From the NCBI RefSeq assembly GCF_002860365.1, contig NZ_NMWT01000008.1, forward strand, positions 48,432 to 112,431: 64,000 nucleotides of DNA, in the 5' to 3' direction. The position numbers and the translations under genes are program-made. Each line of letters begins with the position of its first letter. Positions within the stretch are counted from its first letter, which is position 1. The stretch is from Bifidobacterium parmae. GTDB taxonomy: Bacteria; Actinomycetota; Actinomycetes; Actinomycetales; Bifidobacteriaceae. The notes beneath the pieces were generated by a model that saw nothing but the letters and a program-made list of their open reading frames with translations, searched no databases and was not told where the DNA came from. This document shows positions 8,764 to 18,993 of this stretch, one piece after another.

Positions 8764-10566
8764 TCACAGGCGCTCGAGCAGCTCCTTGACGGCGTCGGCG
8801 GCCGGCACGACCACCTTGTTCCCGCCGTCGCGGTCGCGGATCTCGATGGTGCCGTCGTTGACGAAGTCGCGGCCGACCACGGCGATGACGGGCACGCCGA
8901 TCAGCTCGGCGTCCTTGAACTTGACGCCCGGGGAGACCTTCTTGCGGTCGTCGTAGATGACCTCGACGCCGTTCGCCTCGAGCTCTTCGACCAGCCTCTC
9001 GGCGCCGTCGAACGCCTCGGCGTTCTTGCCGGTGGCGACCACGTGCACCTGGGCGGGGGCGCAGACCTTCGGCCAGGCGAGGCCGCGCTCGTCGTGATGG
9101 GTCTCGGCGATGCAGGCGAGCACGCGGGAGACGCCGATGCCGTAGCAGCCCATCCACACGGGGACGGCCTTGCCGTTCTGGTCGAGGACCTTGAGGCCCA
9201 GCGCCTTCGAATACTTGAGACCGAGCTGGAAGACCTGGCCGATCTCGACGCCGCGTTCGAAGCTCAACGGGCCGGAGCCGTCCGGGCTCATGTCGCCGTG
9301 GCGCACCTCGACGGCCTCGACGGTGCCGTCGGCCTCGAAGTCGCGGCCGTAGACGAGATCGTAGTAGTCGACCTCGTTCTCGTCGGCGCCCGTGTACCAG
9401 GCGGAGCCCTTGACCACGTGGGCGTCCACGAAGTAGCGGCACGGGTTCTCGACGCCGGCCTTCTCGGCCTGCGGGCCGAGCACCATCGGTCCGATGTAGC
9501 CGAGCACCAGCTCCGGGTGCTTCTTGAGGTCGTCCTCGGTGGCCTCTTCGATCTCGGCGGGCGCGAACTGCGCTTCGAGACGCTTCATGTCGACCGTGCG
9601 GTCGCCGGGCACGCCGACGACGACGACCTCGCGCCACGGCTCGTCGTGGTCCTCGTCCTCGGGGTGCTTGATGGTGATCGCCACGTTCTTGAGGATGTCG
9701 GAGGCGGCCCATTCGCGGCCGTCCGTGCGCGGATGGTCGGCGTTGGCGCGTTCGATCATCTTGTCGATGGTCTTCGCGTCCGGCGTGGCCTCCTTGTGCG
9801 CGGCCGGGGTGGCGGAGCAGTCGATCTCGGGCAGTTCGGGCGTGTGCAGCGCCTCCACGTTCCACGCCTTGCCGGACGGGGCGAGCGCGAACGTGTCCTC
9901 GCCGATCGGCATCGGCGCGAGGAACTCCTCGGACGCGGAGCCGCCCATCGGGCCGGACATCGCGAACACCGGCACGTACTTGAGGTCGAGACGCTGGAAG
10001 ACGCGCTCGTAGGCGCCGCGCTCGTCGTAGTACGCCTTCTTCAGGCCCTCCTCGTCGATGTTGAACGAGTAGGCGTCCTTCATGACGAACTCGCGGCCGC
10101 GGATCAGGCCGGCGCGCGGACGGAACTCGTCGCGGTACTTGGTCTGGATCTGGTAGAGGACGACCGGCAGATCCTTGTAGGACGAGTACATGTCCTTGAC
10201 GAGGAGGGTGAACATCTCCTCATGGGTGGGGGCGAGCAGGTAGTCGGCCTTGTGGCGGTCCTTGAGACGGAAGATGTTGTCGCCGTACTCCTCCCAGCGG
10301 TGGGTGGCCTCGTACGGTTCGCGCGGCAGCAGGGCCGGGAAGTGCACCTCCTGGGCGCCGATGCCGGCCATCTCCTCGCGGATGATCTCCTCGATCTTGT
10401 TGAGGACCTTGAGGCCCAGCGGCAGCCAGGTCCAGATGCCGGGCGCGGCCTTGCGGATGTAGCCGGCGCGCTGCAGCAGCTTCGCCGAATCGACGTCGGC
10501 GTCGGCGGGGTCCTCACGCAGCGTGCGCAGGAACAGGGTGGACATACGAAGGGTATTGGAAGTCAT
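8764..10566 (-). CDS. proS: Prolyl-tRNA synthetase (bacterial type)
   Basis: Charges tRNA-Pro with proline. 600 residues, class II architecture: motif 2 region [17 protein letters not shown] followed by VMKDAYSF, a central editing-domain insertion, motif 3 [16 protein letters not shown], and an anticodon-binding C-terminal domain. The start at 10566 ([12 protein letters not shown]) is chosen because the 11 upstream in-frame residues are not family-like. Its upstream region holds the repeat arrays at 10600-10905. No T-box motif was found ahead of it. Confidence 0.96.
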   Translation of the reverse strand: MTSNTLRMSTLFLRTLREDPADADVDSAKLLQRAGYIRKAAPGIWTWLPLGLKVLNKIEEIIREEMAGIGAQEVHFPALLPREPYEATHRWEEYGDNIFRLKDRHKADYLLAPTHEEMFTLLVKDMYSSYKDLPVVLYQIQTKYRDEFRPRAGLIRGREFVMKDAYSFNIDEEGLKKAYYDERGAYERVFQRLDLKYVPVFAMSGPMGGSASEEFLAPMPIGEDTFALAPSGKAWNVEALHTPELPEIDCSATPAAHKEATPDAKTIDKMIERANADHPRTDGREWAASDILKNVAITIKHPEDEDHDEPWREVVVVGVPGDRTVDMKRLEAQFAPAEIEEATEDDLKKHPELVLGYIGPMVLGPQAEKAGVENPCRYFVDAHVVKGSAWYTGADENEVDYYDLVYGRDFEADGTVEAVEVRHGDMSPDGSGPLSFERGVEIGQVFQLGLKYSKALGLKVLDQNGKAVPVWMGCYGIGVSRVLACIAETHHDERGLAWPKVCAPAQVHVVATGKNAEAFDGAERLVEELEANGVEVIYDDRKKVSPGVKFKDAELIGVPVIAVVGRDFVNDGTIEIRDRDGGNKVVVPAADAVKELLERL

Positions 10567-10599
10567 AGGCTCCAAGATATTCAACTCAACCGACAACAC

Positions 10600-10715
10600 C
10601 AGGTCGCCGACGGCACATCAGCCGACCAACGGCACCCCAGGTCGCCGATTGCGCACCAGCCGACCGACAGCACCCAGCCAACCGACGGCACCCAGCCAAC
10701 CGACGCACCCGGGGC
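10600..10715. repeat. Short tandem repeats upstream of proS
   Basis: A run of related 15-18-bp units of the type CAGCCAACCGACGGCACC; the last two are near-identical 18-mers. It lies 35-150 bp upstream of the proS start. Confidence 0.6.
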
Positions 10716-10741
10716 TTCATACCTCGCCGCCATCCAGCGCG

Positions 10742-10905
10742 ACTATTCCCGGGAATCACCCCACCCATCCGGGAACCATTGCACTGACGCCGTCTCAGCA
10801 CAAGAAATCCCGGAAAATCACCGCACCATCCGGGAATAGTTGCGCTGACGCCAGCTCAGCACAACTATTCCCGGACGGAGCCACATATTCCCGGGAAAAA
10901 TTGCG
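10742..10905. repeat. Tandem palindromic repeat (about 62-bp unit), two full copies and a partial third
   Basis: Copies carry 47-bp palindromes at 10768-10814 and 10829-10875 (20-bp arms, 7-bp loop). The second pairs at 19 of 20 positions (TCCGGGAATAGTTGCGCTGA arm); the first at about 14 of 20. ATTCCCGGGAA-type sites recur at 10744 and 10884. The array lies in the 500-bp divergent region between proS and the membrane-protein gene, which otherwise shows no gene. Confidence 0.75.
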
Positions 10906-11066
10906 CCGAGACGACCTACGGGCGGCCGCTCCACGGAAACGCGGCCGCAATCGCAACTGGATGGAACATCGGATAGTGACCGCAATCGCTATCACGTGGC
11001 TGACGATTCTTGGAATTTCGTCAGCCACGTGGGAGAATGGAAGGGGACATACGAAGGGGACGAGCA

Positions 11067-13460
11067 ATGACGCAACAGCAATCACCGCAACAGGCGCAAC
11101 CAGCACAACCAGCACAAGCGCCGCCATCCGCGCAATCACCAGCACCGGCGCGATTCCCGCAATCGCCGGCGGCGCCGCAACCACAGCAGTCACAGCAACC
11201 ACAGGCGGCACCGGGATTCCCCCAATCACCGACGCCACCGGCACCAGCACAACCGCAACCAGCACAACCGCAACCATCCGCTCGACCGGACGCGACCGCG
11301 CAACCTCCGCGCCGGTCCACCATCCAGACGCTGCTGCTCGTGCTCGGCGTCGCACTCGTCGTCATCGCCGTGTTCGCGTTCGCATGGTTCGCATACGGGC
11401 TGCTCGGCGACGTGGGCCGTGCCGCCTGCGTGCTCGTCGTCGGCGCGATCGCGGTCGGCGTGGCCGTCGCGCTCACGCCGCGGCTGCGCGTCACCGCGGA
11501 GGGACTCGCGTGGGCGGGACTCATCGCGCTCGCCATCGGCGCGATCCTCATCTCCACGATCGGCGGACCGCGCGTCTCCGGCGAACTCGCGTCGCTCGCC
11601 GCCGGCGCGCTGCTATTCACCGTCGCGGGCGTGGGTCTCGGACTGCGGCGTATCCCGTTGCCCTGCGGATTGCCGCCGTTGCGCGCGTACTCGTTGTACG
11701 CCGTGTTCGCGATGCCGGTCGCCGTCATGCTGATGGCGACCGCGCTGCCGATTCCGGACCATGCGCAACGTTTCACCATCGAGAGTGCGCTCGCGGGCGT
11801 CACGGCGATCCTGCTCGCGGCGCTGTCGTCCACAGACGCGCGCCGCCGCGCACCGGACTTCGAACGCATCGCCGCGCTCGTCGTCGCCACGGTGGCGCTC
11901 GTCCTCGCGTCGGTCGCGTTCGTGACGACCGTCGACTACGGGCATGACCTGTGGGCGTCGGCGGCGCTGCTGCCCGTCGTGGTCGTCGCGTGGGTGGGTG
12001 TGATCACCGTCACCTACGTGCGCACGATGACGCGCACCGGACGGCCGCTGCCGACCGGACTGCGGTTCGTGCCGGTCAGCGCGATCATCTGGGTGCTGGC
12101 GGTCTCGACCACGCTGATTCTGCGTATGCTGCCGACGTCGATGGACTTGGAGACCCGACGCATGTGGGCGTATCTGCCGGCGATCCTCGTGGCCACCGCT
12201 GCGGCGATCGCCGCATGCGCGCTGCCGACACGCGCGGTTACGACGGAAACGGTCCCGACGAATACCGTCCCGACAAACGCCGTCCCGACGGAAACGGTCC
12301 CGACAAATACCGTCCCGACGAACGCTGTCCCGTCGAACGCGGCCGAAGCGGGAGCGCGGCGCTTCGCGGTGAGCACAGCGGAACGGGTGGCGGCGGCGTT
12401 GAACGGTTCGACGGTGCTGCTCATCATGGTGTGCGGCGAATTCGGACGTGAGGGGATTCCGCCGCTCGTGACATCGATGGCCGCGTTCGTGGGTCTGCTC
12501 GCCGCGACGACCTTCGCGTGGATGCGTGCGACCGTGCCGACGCGCAAGCCCGAACGGGTGCGGCGCGAGACCACGGCGCGTCCGACGGGACCGTATACGA
12601 TGACTCCGCCTCTGATGGGACCGTATCCGGAAGGGCCATACGCCGTGACACCACAGCCGGTACCGCAGCAACCGGTACCGCAGCAACCGGTACCGCAGCA
12701 GGCGGCGGCGCCCCGACCGGCGTTGTATCCGGACCCATCTCCGGCGGCGCAATATCCGGCGGCACAGTGTCCGCCGTCGCCGTACCCGCCTGCGTACGCG
12801 AATTCGCCGTATCCGACGACGCCGTATCCGTCGGCACCGAACCCGATGCAGCATCCGCTGATGACGCAACCGTCGATCGCGCAACCGACGATGTCGCAGC
12901 CGCAGGGCGTGATGGTGACGAAGGCGCGGGGCGTGGATTTCGTCGGCGTGATCGTCACGTCGTTCACCGTGTTGGCGACCGTGTTCCTGTTCTTCGATAC
13001 GCTGATTTCGCCGCGGCCGTATGCGCCGGCCGATCTCATCTGCGGCGCGGTCGGCGTGGTGACGTTGGCCGCCGGCGTCCGATGGATGATGGCGTGGCCG
13101 CACGTGCGCAGTTGGACGGCTCTATGGCCGGGACTCACCCTGCTGATGGCGCCGTCATTGCTGGTGAGCTGGACTTCCCCGCTGTCGTTCCCGCGGGCGC
13201 TCATCTTGTTCGGACTCGCGTTGGCCGTATTGTTGTGGGGCGCGATTCGAGGGCTTCAGGCTCCGCTCATCTACGGCACGGTGGTGCTTGTGGTGCATCT
13301 GGTCACCGTGTTGTGGCCGTGGCTGGCCGTGTTCTCGCGACAGTTCTGGTGGGTGTGGCTGCTCATCGGCGGTGTGATCCTCATCGTGGCGGCCGCCCGC
13401 TACGAGGCGAGCCTGAGGACGATGCGCACGCTGGCCACCCGCATCGGCCAGCTACGCTGA
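11067..13460 (+). CDS. Large polytopic membrane protein with Gln/Pro-rich N-terminus
   Basis: 797 residues. The first 90 are Gln/Pro/Ala repeats (QPAQPQP type), followed by many hydrophobic helices in two blocks (about residues 90-440 and 640-797). Between them lie low-complexity inserts: VPTNTVPTNAVPTE units near residues 395-420, and PVPQQ repeated three times in a Pro/Tyr-rich stretch near 530-620. I do not recognise the family beyond a multi-pass membrane protein common in bifidobacteria-like genomes. The start follows an AAGGGG site; a longer frame begins at 11010. Function unknown. Confidence 0.75.
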   Translation: MTQQQSPQQAQPAQPAQAPPSAQSPAPARFPQSPAAPQPQQSQQPQAAPGFPQSPTPPAPAQPQPAQPQPSARPDATAQPPRRSTIQTLLLVLGVALVVIAVFAFAWFAYGLLGDVGRAACVLVVGAIAVGVAVALTPRLRVTAEGLAWAGLIALAIGAILISTIGGPRVSGELASLAAGALLFTVAGVGLGLRRIPLPCGLPPLRAYSLYAVFAMPVAVMLMATALPIPDHAQRFTIESALAGVTAILLAALSSTDARRRAPDFERIAALVVATVALVLASVAFVTTVDYGHDLWASAALLPVVVVAWVGVITVTYVRTMTRTGRPLPTGLRFVPVSAIIWVLAVSTTLILRMLPTSMDLETRRMWAYLPAILVATAAAIAACALPTRAVTTETVPTNTVPTNAVPTETVPTNTVPTNAVPSNAAEAGARRFAVSTAERVAAALNGSTVLLIMVCGEFGREGIPPLVTSMAAFVGLLAATTFAWMRATVPTRKPERVRRETTARPTGPYTMTPPLMGPYPEGPYAVTPQPVPQQPVPQQPVPQQAAAPRPALYPDPSPAAQYPAAQCPPSPYPPAYANSPYPTTPYPSAPNPMQHPLMTQPSIAQPTMSQPQGVMVTKARGVDFVGVIVTSFTVLATVFLFFDTLISPRPYAPADLICGAVGVVTLAAGVRWMMAWPHVRSWTALWPGLTLLMAPSLLVSWTSPLSFPRALILFGLALAVLLWGAIRGLQAPLIYGTVVLVVHLVTVLWPWLAVFSRQFWWVWLLIGGVILIVAAARYEASLRTMRTLATRIGQLR

Positions 13461-13474
13461 GTCGGGGCCGCCGT

Positions 13475-13510
13475 GCGGTAGCTGCGGTAGCTGCGGTAGC
13501 TGCGGTAGTG
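13475..13510. repeat. 9-bp microsatellite (GCGGTAGCT x4)
   Basis: Four consecutive 9-bp units, the last slightly changed, immediately after the membrane-protein gene. A perfect 8-bp hairpin ATGCGAGT-TGGCCG-ACTCGCAT follows at 13567-13588 and may terminate transcription. Confidence 0.75.
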
Positions 13511-14003
13511 GATGCGACGGCTACGTGGTTCGCCGGACGTCGGTTCGGCCGGCTCGGATTCTACCGATGCGAGTTGGCCGACTCGCATCAAATGGGTGGG
13601 GCTGGTCGAACGACCTGAGTGAACGACCCGAACGACGTCGCATTCTGAAAAACGCCACAGTCCCTTACCTGCACTGTAAAGACGCAATGTGAAGATGGCC
13701 ACGATATGAGGGCGCGTATCCCATCATCTTCATCAGGGGGAGACTGGAGCCCCGGCCCCGACCGTACCTTGTCAGCCACCTATGCGGTGTTCCGCCACGC
13801 TGTCAACCGTCATGGACAGGCACCACATCCATGAACACGTCAATATCGTGGGGCTCGCCGCAAGCACACGCCACGGAGAATCCCGTGGAGCAACGTCGCA
13901 TCACACGAATACGGCCAATGACAAGCTGGTGTCCAATTGGACACTCTGGACCAGTGAATTGTTATATTTGATAGGCATGGAACCATAGGACGAGGAGCGG
14001 AAC
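13511..14003. other. Intergenic junction into the accessory insert
   Basis: About 490 bp with no convincing gene. It contains the hairpin at 13567-13588. The last 150 bp are less GC-rich and should hold the promoter of the restriction-modification operon. No tRNA or integrase was found, so the boundary of the insert is not defined. Confidence 0.4.
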
Positions 14004-14951
14004 TTGCGCATCATTGACAAACTTGATGTGAACGAGTACGAGCTGGACGCCCGGCTCCTCGACATGTTGCTGACAGACAAGACCACGGGAGACACCATCC
14101 GATGGTGCACCGATGGATACCGATCATTGGGTGACGGATACGCCGCCTACGACATGATGACACGTGATTCCGTTACGGCGGGCAGCGCCGCGGTCGTCAT
14201 GCCTCGCGCCGCGAAGCCTGTCGAGGAACAGCTTCGGCGCACTAGGGTCAACGCCGAGGTGTTCACGCCGGCATGGGTGTGCAACGTGCAGAACAATGCG
14301 GTGGATGACGCTTGGTTCGGAAGACCTTTTGTGTTCAATATTCCCCGTGGACAGACTTGGATTCCCACCCGCCGCCGTGTGGTGTTCAATGACGGCAGGA
14401 CCTGGACCGGTTACGTGGATGAGCGCGTGCTTGAGGTCACGTGCGGGGAAGCCCCCTACCTGACAAGTCGGTATGATGCCGTTACGGGCTCGCTTATCCC
14501 GGTCCGGGAACGGATAGGACTGCTCGACCGCAAGCTGCGCGTCGTCGCGGAGAACGCCGCCGATGACGCCGAATGGCTGAAATGGTCATTGCGTGCCTTC
14601 GAAAGTTCCTACGGTTATGACTATCAGGGGGACAGCGTGCTGCTGGCCAGAGAGAACCTGCTGGCCACATACTGCGATGCGTTCGCGGAACGGTTCGGAC
14701 GCCGTCCGACCGCCGCGGAACTGCGCCGAGTGGCCAACGTGATCGCTTGGAACATATGGCAGATGGACGGCTCGGATTCCACGGTACCCTATGCATTCAC
14801 GGAAGTACCCAAACCGCACTCAGCAATTGGATTGTTTGATGCGCAACTGGATGAACCGGCCACTATGCGTGTGCCCGTGAAGGCGAAGGTCTACGATTGG
14901 CGGGCGAGGCGACCTGAGACGTTCGAGTCGACGATGACCGGGAGGAATTGA
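14004..14951 (+). CDS. Small subunit of the restriction-modification operon (methylase N-terminal-like)
   Basis: 315 residues, TTG start with a GAGGAG site 6 nt upstream. It contains EEQLRRTRVNAEVFTPAWVC followed by NNAVDD and WFGR, a pattern like the N-terminal region of N6-adenine methylases of restriction systems (compare AEVFTP). No NPPY catalytic motif is present. It is 3 nt upstream of the large helicase-methylase gene, so the two proteins probably work together, for example with this one aiding target recognition or methylation. The complex is inferred from the operon. Confidence 0.65.
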   Translation: MRIIDKLDVNEYELDARLLDMLLTDKTTGDTIRWCTDGYRSLGDGYAAYDMMTRDSVTAGSAAVVMPRAAKPVEEQLRRTRVNAEVFTPAWVCNVQNNAVDDAWFGRPFVFNIPRGQTWIPTRRRVVFNDGRTWTGYVDERVLEVTCGEAPYLTSRYDAVTGSLIPVRERIGLLDRKLRVVAENAADDAEWLKWSLRAFESSYGYDYQGDSVLLARENLLATYCDAFAERFGRRPTAAELRRVANVIAWNIWQMDGSDSTVPYAFTEVPKPHSAIGLFDAQLDEPATMRVPVKAKVYDWRARRPETFESTMTGRN

Positions 14952-14954
14952 TCC

Positions 14955-17900
14955 ATGGAAGGACGACAGCAGACCAATACCGACGGCGGTTTCGTCTCCA
15001 CGTCCCGCTATCGGCTGATTTACGTGTTCGCCATCGACGATGACGCACACCAAGGGATGTTGAAGATCGGCGACACCTCGATCGATACCGATAGGACCAT
15101 CGACCAGCTGCCACCGAACTGTGCGCCGTTGAACGATGCAGCCCATGCACGCATCCGGCAGTACACGAACACGGCCGGCATCTCCTATGAGTTGCTGCAT
15201 ACGGAACTTGCCGTGGCCACGAGACGTCTTCAGGACGGGACCACCGTGCTGAAGGCATTCAGAGACCTTGACGTGCATGCGGTTCTGGAGCACTCCGGAC
15301 ACCATCACAAAGCGGTCAACGGCACCACGGGCAGAGAATGGTACAGCCTTGACCTCGGCTGTGCCAAAGACGCGATCGCCGCGGTCAAGGCAGGCCGCGC
15401 CAATCTCGCTGGCACTGCCGCCAAGGCGGAGGACCGTACCCCGATTGTGTTCCGTCAGGAGCAGAAGAACGCAATCAACGAGACCCTGAAGAGGTTCAGA
15501 AAAGCCGATCGTTATCTATGGAACGCGAAGATGCGTTTCGGCAAGACGCTGTCCGCTTTGGAGGTGATTCGGCGGGCGGGATTCGCACGCACGATCATCA
15601 TGACGCATCGTCCGGTGGTGGATAAAGGCTGGTACGAGGATTTCACGAAGATCTTCGGCCCAGATGACGACTACCTGTACGGCTCGCACGCCACCGGCTA
15701 CGATTTGGGGACACTGCTCGATAGCGGCGAGAAATTCGTGTACTTCGCGTCCATTCAGGATCTGCGCGGCTCCAAACGTGTGGGAGGCAAGTACGACAAG
15801 AACGATGACGTGTTCGACACCGTATGGGATCTGGTCATCGTCGACGAGGCGCATGAGGGAACGACGACCGCTCTGGGCGACGATGTCATCTCGCAGGTGT
15901 TCAAGGAGCACCTGCACCGCACGAAGTTCCTCGCCCTGTCCGGCACCGCGTTCAACATCATCTCCGAATACGGTGACGAGGACGTGTACACGTGGGACTA
16001 CGTCATGGAACAGGAGATGAAGTCCGAATGGGACGAACGGCACTTCGGCGACCATAACCCCTATGACGACCTGCCGGAACTGCGTATCTACACCTACGAT
16101 CTTGCCGATATCCTCCACAACGAACGATACATCGCCATCGACGACAAGGCGTTCAACTTCAGGGAGTTCTTCCGCACGTGGACGGGAGAGGCGGCGCGAG
16201 ACCACGATCCGATGCCGGTGACCGCGAAGGTGGGCGATTTCGTGCATGAGCAGGACGTCGTGAGCTTCCTGAACCTGATGACGACGCCTTCATCCGACAG
16301 CGCGTACCCGTTTTCGACTCCGCAATACCGCGACCTGTTCCACCACACGTTCTGGCTGGTCCCCGGAGTCAAGGAGGCGTTGGCGCTCCAACGGCTTATG
16401 GAGCAGCATCCCGTGTTCGGCAACGGCGCGTTCGACATCATCAACGTCGCGGGCGACGGCGATCCGGATGACCCGTCCGGGGAAGCGTTGCAGACGGTAC
16501 AGGATCGCATCGCGGCCGCGGGAAGCGACGGATACACCATCACCTTGTCCTGCGGCAAGCTCACCACGGGCGTGACCGTGCCGGAATGGACCGGCTGTTT
16601 CATGCTCGCCGGCGCGTACAGCACTTCGGCATCCAGTTACCTGCAGACCATCTTCCGTGTCCAATCCCCCTACCGTGACGAGGACGGGAAAGTGAAGGAG
16701 ACCTGCTACGTGTTCGATTTCGCGCCGGACCGCACGCTGAAAATGGTCACCCGCGCGGTTTCCGTCTCCGCCAAAGCGGGCAGAACCGGGGAAAGCGACA
16801 AGACCATTCTCGGCAAATTCCTCAACTACTGCCCCGTCATTGCCGTAAGCGGCTCAAGGATGAAGCAATACAGTACCAGCCGTCTGCTGCAACAGCTCAA
16901 ACGCGCATATGCGGAGCGCGCCGTCCGCAACGGCTTCGACGACCCATGCCTATACAACAACGAACTGCTGCGTCTGAACGATGTGGACATCAAGGAGTTC
17001 AACGAGCTCAAGGCAGTGGTCGGGGAGAACAAGGAACAGAAGCAGATCAACAATATCCAGATCAACGCACAGGGACTGACGGAGGAGGAGTACGAGCAGC
17101 AGGAGAAGCTCTCCCGCAAGCCGAAGAGGAATCTCTCCCCGGAGGAGAAGGCCGTGCTCGACAAGCTGAACAAGGCGAAGACGCAGCGCCGCAACGCGAT
17201 CAAAATCCTCTCGCAGATCTCGGTGCGCATACCGCTGCTCATCTACGGGGCGGACGTCCCCTATGACGACGACATCAGCCTTGACCGGTTCGTGCAGCTC
17301 GTGGACAATACGTCGTGGGCGGAGTTCATGCCCAAGGGCGTCACCAAACGCGTGTTCCGCAGATTCGAGAAATACTATGACCAGGAGGTGTTCGTCGCCG
17401 CCGGCCGGCATATCCGCAATCAGGCGAAATACGCGGATACCCTGCCGCCGACGGAACGCGTCCAGCGCATCGCGGCCCTGTTCTCCATGTTCAAGAACCC
17501 GGACAAGGAGACCGTGCTCACCCCATGGCGCGTCGTCAACATGCACATGTCCGACTGTCTGGGCGGATGGTGCTTCTTCGACGAGGATTTCGCGTATCCT
17601 TTGGAGAAGGGGCCACGTTTCGTGGACAGGGGCGAAATCACCCATCGCATCTTCGACACCGTGTCGAGCCGCGTATTGGAGATCAATTCGAAGACCGGCC
17701 TGTACCCGTTGTACATGGCGTACAGCCTGTTCCGGCAACGGCTCGACGGCGAGCTCACCGACGTGCCGTTGGACGAGCAGCGCTACACGTGGAACCGTGT
17801 GGTGGCGAGCAACGTGTTCGTCATCTGCAAGACGCCGATGGCGGAGGCCATCACCCGCCGCACGCTCCTCGGCTACACCGGGGCCGAAGCCAACATCCGT

Positions 17901-18971
17901 CACGCCGACCAGCTCGAAGGCGTGCTGGAGACCGAGACCGAACGATTCATCAACCGGATCAGCCGATCCGCCTACTGGAAGAAGACCGGCAAGAACATGA
18001 AATGGACGACCTGCGTCGGCAATCCCCCGTATCAGAAGACCGATGGAGGCCACGGCGCCTCCGCGAGCCCCGTCTATCAGGATTTCGTCGAGACGGCGAT
18101 CGCGTTGAAGCCCGAATACGTGTCGATGATCACGCCGTCCCGATGGTTCTCCGGCGGCAAGGGGCTCGATGGCTACCGCGCCCGCATGCTCCATGACCAT
18201 CACATGAAGCTGCTCGTCGACTTCCCGAAGCTCTACGAGCCGTTCCCGGCCGTCAAGATCAGGGGCGGCATTTCCTACTTCCTGTGGGATCGCGACCATG
18301 ACGGTCCATGCGCCGTGCAGACCATGGAGGACGGCAAACCCGTGGGGAAACCGGTCGAACGGTACCTCGACGCGTATGACGTGCTCATCCGACGCAACGA
18401 GGCCGTGCCGATCCTCGACAAGGTGATGAGACACAACGAAATCACCCTCGACAAACGTGTCTCCGCTCGTAAGCCCTTCGGTCTTCCGACCAACTTCCAT
18501 GGTTCCGACACCGACGACGGCATGTTCGAGCCGGTACGGCTCTACGCCTCGCAGAGCGTCGAGTGGGTCACCCGCGCGGAGATCACCACCAACGCGGATT
18601 GGATCGACGACTGGAAGGTGCTAGTCACCCGTGTACAAGGTACCAGCGGCAGCGTGGAGACCAAGTTCCTCTCCAACCCCATCGTGGCCGGCCCCGGCAG
18701 CGCCTGCACCGAGACCTATCTCGTCGCCGGACGGTTCGACAACGAACGGGAAGCGAACGGGTACGCCTCCTATCTGCGCACCCGGTTCGCACGATTCCTC
18801 ATCTCCCTGCGCAAAGTCACACAAGATTCATCTCGAAACGTCTATGCCTTCGTGCCCGACCTTGACGACTACGGCCACGAATGGACCGACGCCATGCTCT
18901 ACGAGCGTTATGAGCTGAACGATCGGGATATCGCCTACATCGAGTCCACCGTCAAACCATTTGAGGATTAA
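14955..18971 (+). CDS. GIY-YIG-like / DEAH helicase / N6-adenine methylase restriction-modification protein
   Basis: A 1338-residue multidomain protein. Residues about 18-135 resemble the T5orf172 subgroup of GIY-YIG nucleases (YVFAIDDDA...MLKIGD, later GREWYSLDL). A superfamily 2 helicase core follows: Walker A-like AKMRFGKT near 193, VIVDEAHEG near 297, SGTAF. A charged segment near 695-760 may be coiled. The methylase part has LEINSKTGLYPLYMAYS near 900 as the probable cofactor-binding motif and VGNPPY near 1022, the N6-adenine methylase catalytic motif of the Eco57I type. The C-terminus probably holds the target-recognition region. It would cut unmodified DNA by ATP-driven translocation and protect self by methylation; this is inferred from domain order. 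Confidence 0.85.
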   Translation: MEGRQQTNTDGGFVSTSRYRLIYVFAIDDDAHQGMLKIGDTSIDTDRTIDQLPPNCAPLNDAAHARIRQYTNTAGISYELLHTELAVATRRLQDGTTVLKAFRDLDVHAVLEHSGHHHKAVNGTTGREWYSLDLGCAKDAIAAVKAGRANLAGTAAKAEDRTPIVFRQEQKNAINETLKRFRKADRYLWNAKMRFGKTLSALEVIRRAGFARTIIMTHRPVVDKGWYEDFTKIFGPDDDYLYGSHATGYDLGTLLDSGEKFVYFASIQDLRGSKRVGGKYDKNDDVFDTVWDLVIVDEAHEGTTTALGDDVISQVFKEHLHRTKFLALSGTAFNIISEYGDEDVYTWDYVMEQEMKSEWDERHFGDHNPYDDLPELRIYTYDLADILHNERYIAIDDKAFNFREFFRTWTGEAARDHDPMPVTAKVGDFVHEQDVVSFLNLMTTPSSDSAYPFSTPQYRDLFHHTFWLVPGVKEALALQRLMEQHPVFGNGAFDIINVAGDGDPDDPSGEALQTVQDRIAAAGSDGYTITLSCGKLTTGVTVPEWTGCFMLAGAYSTSASSYLQTIFRVQSPYRDEDGKVKETCYVFDFAPDRTLKMVTRAVSVSAKAGRTGESDKTILGKFLNYCPVIAVSGSRMKQYSTSRLLQQLKRAYAERAVRNGFDDPCLYNNELLRLNDVDIKEFNELKAVVGENKEQKQINNIQINAQGLTEEEYEQQEKLSRKPKRNLSPEEKAVLDKLNKAKTQRRNAIKILSQISVRIPLLIYGADVPYDDDISLDRFVQLVDNTSWAEFMPKGVTKRVFRRFEKYYDQEVFVAAGRHIRNQAKYADTLPPTERVQRIAALFSMFKNPDKETVLTPWRVVNMHMSDCLGGWCFFDEDFAYPLEKGPRFVDRGEITHRIFDTVSSRVLEINSKTGLYPLYMAYSLFRQRLDGELTDVPLDEQRYTWNRVVASNVFVICKTPMAEAITRRTLLGYTGAEANIRHADQLEGVLETETERFINRISRSAYWKKTGKNMKWTTCVGNPPYQKTDGGHGASASPVYQDFVETAIALKPEYVSMITPSRWFSGGKGLDGYRARMLHDHHMKLLVDFPKLYEPFPAVKIRGGISYFLWDRDHDGPCAVQTMEDGKPVGKPVERYLDAYDVLIRRNEAVPILDKVMRHNEITLDKRVSARKPFGLPTNFHGSDTDDGMFEPVRLYASQSVEWVTRAEITTNADWIDDWKVLVTRVQGTSGSVETKFLSNPIVAGPGSACTETYLVAGRFDNEREANGYASYLRTRFARFLISLRKVTQDSSRNVYAFVPDLDDYGHEWTDAMLYERYELNDRDIAYIESTVKPFED

Positions 18972-18993
18972 TATCAATTAATACGTTCAAAAT

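Noticed and set aside
13461-14003. tRNA gene or attachment site at the left edge of the restriction insert
   Set aside because: No cloverleaf could be formed and no matching direct repeat was found near 20.6 kb.
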